DNA of 64,000 nt, from positions 8,571,728 to 8,635,727 of the forward strand of contig CM026403.1 of the NCBI GenBank assembly GCA_014843695.1, in the 5' to 3' direction. The stretch comes from Archivesica marissinica (lineage: Eukaryota; Mollusca; Bivalvia; Venerida; Vesicomyidae). The notes beneath the pieces were generated by a model. That model had not been told where the DNA came from. It did not search any database and saw nothing but the letters and a program-made list of their open reading frames with translations. A program made the position numbers and the translations under genes. Numbering within the stretch: the stretch's first letter is position 1; every line of letters begins with the position of its first letter. Positions 57,000-64,000 of this stretch are shown here, in pieces.

Positions 57000-57383
57000 A
57001 CCGTACATACTCGCCTATAAGACGGTATTTTTATCACCAGATTATGGCCACAAAGTAGCTTCCTCTCTTATATGCGAGTGATAAAAATAACTGAAAGGGT
57101 GTAACAATTGCATAGACTTTCATAGCTCTGTCTGTAAACTGGACTTATCAATAGCATTTTAGCAAACCAAATTTATTGTTGTGCATCAGTGCATTTTTTT
57201 ATGATTTGATATAATTTATAATGCTCAATTATTTGTTACTTGAAATGATCTTTACTTCTGAGTGGTTTCCATTTTATCAATCTGTCTTGTTCGCGGGTCT
57301 ATGCAAGCTACCACTGATGTAAGACCTAAGTTGGGAGTGGGGGTCTTATAGTCGAGATCGTCTTATAGGCGAGAAAATACGGT
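57000..57383. mobile_element. 384-bp TIR element ('CCTATAAGACG' ends)
   Basis: The left end 'accgtacatactcgcctata' and right end 'tataggcgagaaaatacggt' are inverted with a few mismatches. A second inner pair ('cttatatgcgagtg', 'tcttatagtcgagat') lies inside. It has no ORF and no clear target duplication. A relict relative is at 15829. Confidence 0.75.
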
Positions 57384-57794
57384 ATTTTTGTTGTTGATTC
57401 TCTTGTCTTTAATTAAAATATTTTCAAGAAATCTAAACAATGCATAAATCTGGAGGAAAATAAACAGAATATTTGTATACCATAAAATTGCCATAAATTG
57501 ACGACTCAGCACCATTATATATAATTAGAGGGACGTGTTGTGCGGAAATAACAAAAATGTTAACAATTCTAATGTTGCAATTATTTTCTTTTACATGAAG
57601 AGGGAGAAATTGAATGAAATGTCAAGCCCTACTTTCTACTTCCTACTTTCATTTTTTATCTGCTGATTTTCGCCTACAGCGTGCTAAAGGTTAAAGGTTA
57701 GTATCCCCATTTTTTAGTAAAATCATGAAGTGCAATTCCCTGCTGTTTTAAGTTGAATATTTACAAAAACACAATCTTGATGTTCATTTGTGGC
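57384..57794. other. Spacer without recognised features
   Basis: AT-rich, with no gene or repeat family recognised. Confidence 0.45.
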
Positions 57795-59672
57795 ATGCGC
57801 GTTCACTCGTGATATAAATGCTTTCAGTGTTCATTCATTGCTAGCACGTCCACTCGTGATATAAATGCTTTCAGTGTTCAATCATGGCTAGCACATCCAC
57901 GCATGATATAAATGCTTTCAGTGTTCATTCATTGCTAGCACATCCACTCGTGATATAAATGCTTTCAGTGTTCAATCATGGCTAGCACATCCACGCATGA
58001 TATAAATACTTTCAATGTTCATTCGTGGCTAGCACGTCCACGCATGATATAAATGCTTTCAATGTTCATTCGTGGCTAGCACGTCCACGCATGATATAAA
58101 TGCTTTCAGTGTTCATTCATGGCTAGCACGTCCACGCATGATATAAATGCTTTCAATGTTCATTAGTGGCTAGCACGTCCACGCATGATATAAATGCTTT
58201 CAGTGTTCATTCATGGCTAGCACGTCCACTCGTGATATAAATGCTTTCAATGTTCATTCATGGCTAGCACGTCCACTCGTGATATAAATGCTTTCAATGT
58301 TCATTTGTGGCTAGTACGTCCACTCGTGATATAAATACTTTCAATGTTCATTCGTGGCTAGAAAATCCACTCGTGATATAAATGCTTTCAATGTTCATTC
58401 ATGGCTAGCACGTCCACTTGTGATATCAATGCTTTCAGTGTTCAATCGTGGCTAGCACGTCCACTCGTGATATAAATACTTTCAATGTTCATTCGTGGCT
58501 AGCACGTCCACGCATGATATAAATGCTTTCAATGTTCATTCGTGGCTAGCACGTCCACGCATGATATAAATGCTTTCAATGTTCATTAGTGGCTAGCACG
58601 TCCACGCATGATATAAATGCTTTCAGTGTTCATTCATGGCTAGCACGTCCACTCGTGATATAAATGCTTTCAATGTTCATTCATGGCTAGCACGTCCACT
58701 CGTGATATAAATGCTTTCAATGTTCATTTGTGGCTAGCACGTCCACTCGTGATATAAATACTTTCAATGTTCATTCGTGGCTAGAAAATCCACTCGTGAT
58801 ATAAATGCTTTCAATGTTCATTCATGGCTAGCACGTCCACTCGTGATATCAATGCTTTCAGTGTTCAATCGTGGCTAGCACGTCCACTCGTGATATAAAT
58901 ACTTTCAATGTTCATTCGTGGCTAGAAAATCCACTCGTGATATAAATGCTTTCAATGTTCCTTCGTGGCTAGCATGTCCACTCGTGATATAAATACTTTC
59001 AGTGTTCATTCATGGCTAGCACGTCCACTCGTGATATAAATACTTTCAATGTTCAATCATGCTAGCACGTCCACTCGTGATATAAATGCTTTCAATGTTC
59101 ATTCGTGGCTAGCACGTCCACTCGTGATATAAATGCTTTCAATGTTCATTCATGGCTAGCACGTCCACTCGTGATATAAATGCTTTCAGTGTTCAATCGT
59201 GGCTAGCACGTCCACTCGTGATATAAATACTTTCAATGTTCATTCGTGGCTAGCACGTCCACTCGTGATATAAATGCTTTCAATGTTCATTCGTGGCTAG
59301 CACGACCACTCGTGATATAAATGCTTTTAATGTTCAATCGTGGCTATCACGTCTACTCGTGATATAAATGCTTTCAATGTTCATTCGTGGCTAGCACGTC
59401 CACTCGTGATATAAATGCTTTCAATGTTCATTCGTGGCTAGCATGTCCACTCGTGATATAAATGCTTTCAATGTTCATTCGTGGCTAGCATGTCCACTCG
59501 TGATATAAATACTTTCAATGTTCATTCGTGGCTAGCATGTCCACTCGTGATATAAATGCTTTCAATGTTCATTCGTGGCTAGCACGTCCACTCATGATAT
59601 AAATGCTTTCAATGTTCATTCGTGGCTAGCACGTCCACGCATAATATAAATACTTTCAATGTTCATCGGTGA
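57795..59672. repeat. 47-bp minisatellite, about 40 copies
   Basis: The unit is 'ggctagcacgtccactcgtg' + 'atataaatgctttcaatgtt' + 'cattcgt'. A ~470-bp block (about 10 units, marked by 'ggctagaaaatccactcg') recurs around 58.0-58.4 and 58.5-58.9 kb, so multi-unit duplication has occurred. Confidence 0.97.
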
Positions 59673-59942
59673 ATAATTAAACACTGTAAATTTATGTTCC
59701 ATCATGAAAAAATTGCACTGATGCACACAAATAAATTTGATTTGCTAAAATGCTATTAGCAAGTTGAACAATGAAAATCTATGCTTTTGTTAACCCTTTC
59801 AATTATTTCAATATACGGTCATCAATAAACTGATTTATAAAACTATATATTTAATCTTTTGTTTTATGAATCACTTCATGAAGTACTTCATCAAGATAAA
59901 AACTTATCAGCGAGTCTAGATTAGTGTACATCAAATTCAAAT

Positions 59943-60055
59943 TCAATGAAAGGAGAGGACAATCATAAGCTATACAGCTTTCTGTCCAATTCCTTATATC
60001 AGTTGTTGTAAATAATCATGTATTGACAGAAAATAAATAGGTTTAAACTAAATTC
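59943..60055 (-). repeat. Single inverted copy of the dispersed repeat at 16.1-16.8 kb
   Basis: On the plus strand it reads 'aaaggagaggacaatcataa' ... 'gctttctgtccaattcctta' ... 'gaaaataaataggtttaaac', the reverse complement of one unit of the 16117-16843 array. Confidence 0.88.
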
Positions 60056-60500
60056 AATGAAATCAGAATCAATCAAAATGTGTACTGCCCAGTCTGTCGA
60101 GAGTTTATCAAAGGTTTACATTGGGATTGATCGTGTCACATTTCGAAGACGGAAAATCCAGACATCTTAATTGCAGGGCATTATTACCTTAAGTTGTAAC
60201 TGCCTCATGAGGTGTGTCGTGTAAGTTGTGTCAACAAGTCATCAACGTAAATGGCTTATTTTGTGACGCATTTGTAAATGAATTTCCATCATTTCAAATA
60301 ACTTGAAAACAAAATTGATAAGACATTGTCGCATAAATAAACAAAACTAGAAATTGTTTTTCGAAAGAAATATGTATGACACCCCACCCACTCTTGCTTC
60401 AGTGGAGTAATAAATGAAATGGAAATGAAATGTATCAAGTAATTGCAATAAAAAGTCATAATTATGTAGTATTATCAAGTTCTAGAGATTAAGCGCGGAC
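60056..60500. other. Spacer without recognised features
   Basis: No ORF, RNA or repeat family recognised. Confidence 0.45.
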
Positions 60501-60660
60501 AAGGGGCTGTAAATCTGCAAAAAAATCATCCAACCGGAATGCGATTACAATATGCACAACTAGACATAATACGGAATTACGGATACTTCGGGCCAAGTTT
60601 GGTGAAAAACCAACGAGGCATTCGTGATAGTGCCATAGTGTTCACTCTTGGGGGTATGGA
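60501..60660 (+). repeat. Mollusc-type dispersed repeat fragment
   Basis: It contains 'tgcgattacaatatgcacaa', 'actagacataatac' and 'gggccaagtttggtgaaaaa'. The same sentence recurs at 61260-61600. Such text is frequent in mollusc genomes (recalled, not searched). It accounts for the start of a 135-codon plus-strand ORF that I do not call. Confidence 0.65.
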
Positions 60661-60954
60661 CTTAATGCGGGTGTATAGAATTAGTCCTCGGATGTGTATG
60701 CAAAGTTTCAAAGCAATAACTGTGACCTTTTCTGAGAAATTATTTATAATGTTTTTAGAGGTTTTTTTAAACATACAATTGAAAATAGTTCTGAAATTCA
60801 GTTCAACTATGAAGACTTGTTATGGGTGCAGGAAACAACCCCTAGAAAGAGTATGTAATTGGCTTTTTAGTTATATGCAAATATGTAATTTTTTGACAGC
60901 ACCGTCACCGCCGGAACAAATACTGCTTAGTCTCGCTTTCCACTAAAGTACAGA

Positions 60955-61235
60955 CGGTTCTGTAGTCCAGTGGTTAACACGTTGATACTGGTAATCCAGG
61001 GATCGCAGGTTCAACCCCCCCGTCTGACCATAATAAAATTAAGTCTTTCCGATGGGACTTTAAACCAAGGTCTTGTGTCGGTGCACGTAAAAGAACCAGA
61101 GGAGACTCTGGAATGGGAGGGGCTGTCTGTATCATTGCACTATCCTCCAAAAATCTAAAACGATTAATCTCTTCAGGAAGTGTCGTTCATATGGGCAACC
61201 GGTAGCGGCGATAAATAAACGTAAAACACACACAC
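60955..61235 (+). mobile_element. Type-A SINE, near full
   Basis: The head 'ctgtagtccagtggttaaca', Thr-like arm, B box 'ggttcaaccccc', body with a ~15-bp deletion before 'gtgcacgtaaaagaaccaga', and end 'gataaataaacgtaaaacac' are present. Confidence 0.9.
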
Positions 61236-61254
61236 ACTAAAAGTGGGCGAGACA

Positions 61255-61282
61255 AAAATCAACCAACCAGAATGGGATTACA

Positions 61283-61314
<32 letters not shown>

Positions 61315-61610
61315 TATATTATATATTATATATATATATATACACACAACTAGACATCATACTAATGCTCCCTCCATGCCAAGTTGTGTGAAAAAGCATC
61401 AAGGGGATTTGGAGATGAAACGTGAACAAGTTTTGTTCTAAAAATGTTCAAAGGGCCATAAATCCACTAAAAATCATCCAATCGGAACGGCCAGATTACA
61501 ATATGCACATCCAGAAACATGATGCCAAGTTTGGTGAACATCCAACAAGAGGATTTGGAGATGAAGCGAGAACAAGATAAACCAAACGGACCCATGGCAA
61601 GGGCAAACAC
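61255..61610 (+). repeat. Mollusc-type dispersed repeat, two copies, with a (TA)n insertion
   Basis: Two copies share 'gattacaatatgcacatcca', 'atgccaagtttggtgaacat' and 'gatttggagatgaagcgaga'. The first is expanded by an AT dinucleotide run (61281-61345). Confidence 0.7.
61281..61345. repeat. (TA)n microsatellite
   Basis: About 65 bp of alternating TA with a few interruptions. Confidence 0.95.
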
Positions 61611-61617
61611 AATATAT

Positions 61618-61690
61618 GTGTTTTACGTTTTATTTATCGTCGCTACCGGTTGCCCATATGAGTGAGCGACCCCTCCTGAAGAGATTAGTC
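61618..61690 (-). mobile_element. Type-A SINE, 3' fragment
   Basis: 'gtgttttacgttttatttat' ... 'gaccggttgcccatatgag'-like text is the complement of the type-A 3' end. The head is missing. Confidence 0.8.
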
Positions 61691-62189
61691 AGCACAATAT
61701 ATCCCCCCCCCCATTTGTCATATTGATTTCTCCTGCATGCTACAATTTTAGCCCACAACGATAATTTGTGTTTTCTTCAAAATGTGCTAGTGCAAAATAT
61801 CATCAGGGATGACAACTCTGGCAGAAACAATTGATGATTGTTATTATATTTGAGGCGAATTCTTCAAACAAACCTGCATATTGATTTATTTTACTGTCAT
61901 AAATAAAGATACATGCGCAAGTATTTTAGAGGGCCCTGTACCGGTAGTCCGGGGGCCTGGTGGACCCACCATGCACCCCCATCAGCATCCACTGGGACCA
62001 CAATTTTCTTATGTATTATGTAGCTGATCAAATTTTAAGACATGTACTCAAAGAATAAAGTGTCAGGATGAACATTTTAATCCAAGATGGCTGCCAAGAT
62101 GGCCACCAAATTTTGAAAAATACATTCTAATATCCATAGGGTATATTTCTCTTGAAATGTTGTGTTAATTTTATGTCTTATACTTCATA
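61691..62189. other. Spacer, unassigned
   Basis: It includes a C-rich run (61702), a GC-rich palindromic patch ('ccggtagtccgggggcctgg') and 'aagatggctgccaagatggc'. No gene is supported. Confidence 0.4.
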
Positions 62190-63018
62190 GTGATGTCAGA
62201 TGCATGTAAATACATGATTATAAAGGTTTTTTGACATTCTTTGCAATATTTTCCATGGCATGACGTTGACGTTTTGCTGCAAGTATTGAGTGGTGGCCCT
62301 GGCTACGTGAGGGCAGGCATTGTCCTGCATCAATGTCACACCAGGACCATGCTGACGAATAAATGGTAAGGCATGTGCATTTAGCACCTCTGCAACATAA
62401 CAATGTGCATTGATATTGCCCTGTACAACAACTAAATCTGTCTTCCGGTTTCCCATGATCCCACCCAGACCATTATGCTCCCCCAAACCTGTTCTTCTCA
62501 ACAATGCAACAATCGGCGAATCTTTCATTTTTACGCCTGTATACCAGTAATCTTCCGTTAGCATGACTAACTGTGAAACGAGATTCATCGGTGAACAAAG
62601 CTCGGTTCCAGTCAGCCCTTCTCCAGTTCAGATGACGTTGCGCCCATAACAGCCTGGCAGCACAGTGACGTTGGGTCATTATCTGACCAGTGTACGGGCG
62701 GCGTGCCCTGATTGGTTGGGCGTTACGACGCAACCGGTTGCGAATGGTCTGCCCTGAGACACCGTATCACCTAGCAGTGACTGTGGCTGCCAATCGACGT
62801 TGACGTAAGTGCGTCAACTTAATGCGATCGGCTCTAGCTACACGAGACCTACCAGATCGCTGCCTGTCGTGAACAGCCCCAGTCTGCTGGTACCGAGCTG
62901 CAAGACGATCAATCGTCTTCCGACATCACTCGAACCGACGAGCGACCACCCTGGCGGACATCCCACCCGCAAGCATCCCAATTGCCTGATTTCACTCGTT
63001 TTCAGAAAGCCATGGCAT
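62190..63018 (-). pseudogene. Tc1-like transposase, dead
   Basis: On the minus strand, from ATG 63018, the helix-turn-helix region reads through QAIGMLAGGMSARVVARRF and KTIDRLAARYQQTGAVHDR, then the second DNA-binding part (QTIRNRLRRNAQPIRARRP). The first catalytic Asp lies in LFTDESRFTV and, after a frameshift near 62490, the second in LMQDNACPHVARATTQ. The text stops after NVNVMPW, so the PxxSPDxNPIE block with the third catalytic residue is missing. Three TGA stops interrupt the N-terminal half. No terminal inverted repeats were found. It cannot make an active enzyme. Confidence 0.88.
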
Positions 63019-63525
63019 ATCGAAAACAGTGAAAAATTAAAAAGGTTTTTTAATTTTCCAAATAGCCCCTATCGCATGAATGGTACGACATGACCTGAAT
63101 CAACATATCGATGACATGTATAGTGTGCACGTGCAAAACGTGCAAATCAACGTTCCGGTCACTGGTCGATATGTAAACCGTGTGTATCGGGTAAACTCTG
63201 CACGATCGTATTCTCAACATCGCCAGGGATTACAATGCATGTACATTGAACATGTAGCACATACACAGACAGAGCTACACCGGCTATAAAACAGGGTATA
63301 GTATTGCAGTTGTCTAATATTGGAGGTGTCCAGTGGGCCTGTTTGTTATCTGAAGCAGAACATTTGATTAGTCACCATCACTTTTCTTTCAGTCTGTTAC
63401 ATATAGTATGTGTTTGCTCATTTCATATAGTCAAACACATGTTTCATGATGTGTTTGTTATACCCAGTGTGGCTTTTATGTAGTCATAGACTATTAGAAA
63501 TTTGGTATTAGGTGCTTTAATGTAG

Positions 63526-64000
63526 TTGCAGGATGTTGTTGGCGAACAAGTGGCAGATACTGAAGGTGCAACTGTTCCAAGAATCAAGGCTAGATCATTA
63601 AAGGATCTACCAGATACTAACATTCCTGACTGTTACATGACACTTAGAAGTGGCCCAAACATTGTGACGGGAAATGATAGACATGAGGGTGGCTTAGAGG
63701 CCAAAGTGGATAAACATCTTGTGGGTTTTTCTGCATGATGTTGAGAGAGGATTTACAGGATGGGGTGGCTTTGTGTCTGTTACAGGTGATCTACCACAAC
63801 GCCCGACAACAATAGGCTACTACCCTGTGAATCATAACCCCATCACAGAGTACAAAACTGTGAAGGAATGTTTGAGGTTTGCTGAAGAGGCAACACATGA
63901 GGTGGGACAAGAGTATACAATCACCACATTTGATTTAGGGGTATGCATGAAGGCATATCCGTTGATCTGGAAAGAGCCTGAACTGTATAAAAAACATGTG
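63526..64000 (+). pseudogene. Unnamed repeat-type invertebrate ORF, frameshifted, continues past the window
   Basis: The first frame reads GATVPRIKARSLKDLPDTN, then GNDRHEGGLEAKVDKHLVG, and stops at 63738. A +1 frame continues DVERGFTGWGGFVSVTG, GYYPVNHNPITEYKTV and YTITTFDLGVCMKAYPL to the window edge without a stop. The pattern TFDLxxxxKAYxLxW followed by P-E-x-x-KKHV recalls a large family of uncharacterised, multi-copy ORFs in bivalve and cnidarian genomes, suspected to be mobile-element genes; I cannot name it. Whether the break is a frameshift or an unrecognised intron is open. Confidence 0.55.

Noticed and set aside
1..59672. CRISPR array interpretation of the regular repeats
   Set aside because: The units abut directly with no unique spacers, and the context is clearly eukaryotic.
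60539..60946. 135-codon plus-strand ORF
   Set aside because: Its start lies in a mollusc-type dispersed repeat, it has no domain character and no splice or promoter support.
10491..61028. Functional tRNA genes at the A-box/B-box matches
   Set aside because: Acceptor stems do not pair well, and each head continues into a conserved SINE body and tail present in several copies.

Overview
The window looks like nuclear DNA of a mollusc, most likely a bivalve. The clues are spliceosomal exons with GT..AG borders, tRNA-derived SINEs, an I/Nimb-type non-LTR retrotransposon with RNase H, small TIR elements, and the phrase 'gggccataactctgg' with its companion text, which recurs across mollusc genomes. 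The genus cannot be resolved. Tandem arrays make up nearly half of the resolved sequence (units of 50, 30, 51/55, 39, 16, 40, 37, 48 and 47 bp), and there is one 1,000-N assembly gap.

The only host gene I can read is on the minus strand and is invisible to a long-ORF search. Eight small exons between 46115 and 11173 join in phase (108+60+70+286+99+85+117+99 = 924 nt, 308 codons, no stop). They read as the N-terminal part of a BAIAP3/UNC13D (Munc13-4) family protein: the helical segment before the first C2 domain, the whole C2A domain and the linker after it. The MUN domain and second C2 domain should lie to the left, beyond the window or in the gap. A further 5' coding exon at 48405-48220 is possible. 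The introns (1.2 to 11.5 kb) hold most of the satellites and mobile elements.

The most unusual feature is how the satellites relate to the splice sites. The 4.4-kb array at 11.2-15.7 kb is about 80 tandem copies of the 3' splice acceptor of exon 8 plus its first ~30 coding bases. An 88-bp array at 45.5-46.0 kb repeats the end of exon 1 with its 5' splice donor. Two more arrays begin at, or within about 11 nt of, the donors of exons 2 and 6.

Layout: 1-9139, 50-bp satellite; 9140-10139, gap; 10140-10392, 30-bp satellite; 11.2-15.7 kb, acceptor-derived satellite; 16.1-23.5 kb, exons 7-5 among MITEs and SINEs; 23.5-29.1 kb, 39-bp satellite; 29.4-32.3 kb, exons 4-3 and SINEs; 32.3-41.0 kb, a 16-bp satellite split by a 6-kb I/Nimb-like retrotransposon; 41.3-43.6 kb, 40-bp satellite; 43.6-48.4 kb, exons 2-1, a candidate 5' exon and SINEs; 48.4-60 kb, MITEs, SINEs and three more satellites; 60-64 kb, SINEs, a dead Tc1-like transposase and the start of an unnamed repeat-type ORF.

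The mobile elements give good internal evidence. TTAA-flanked (piggyBac-type) MITEs have matching empty sites elsewhere in the window, and a SINE has a 13-bp target duplication with its own empty site. Family names are from memory of conserved motifs; no database search was run.
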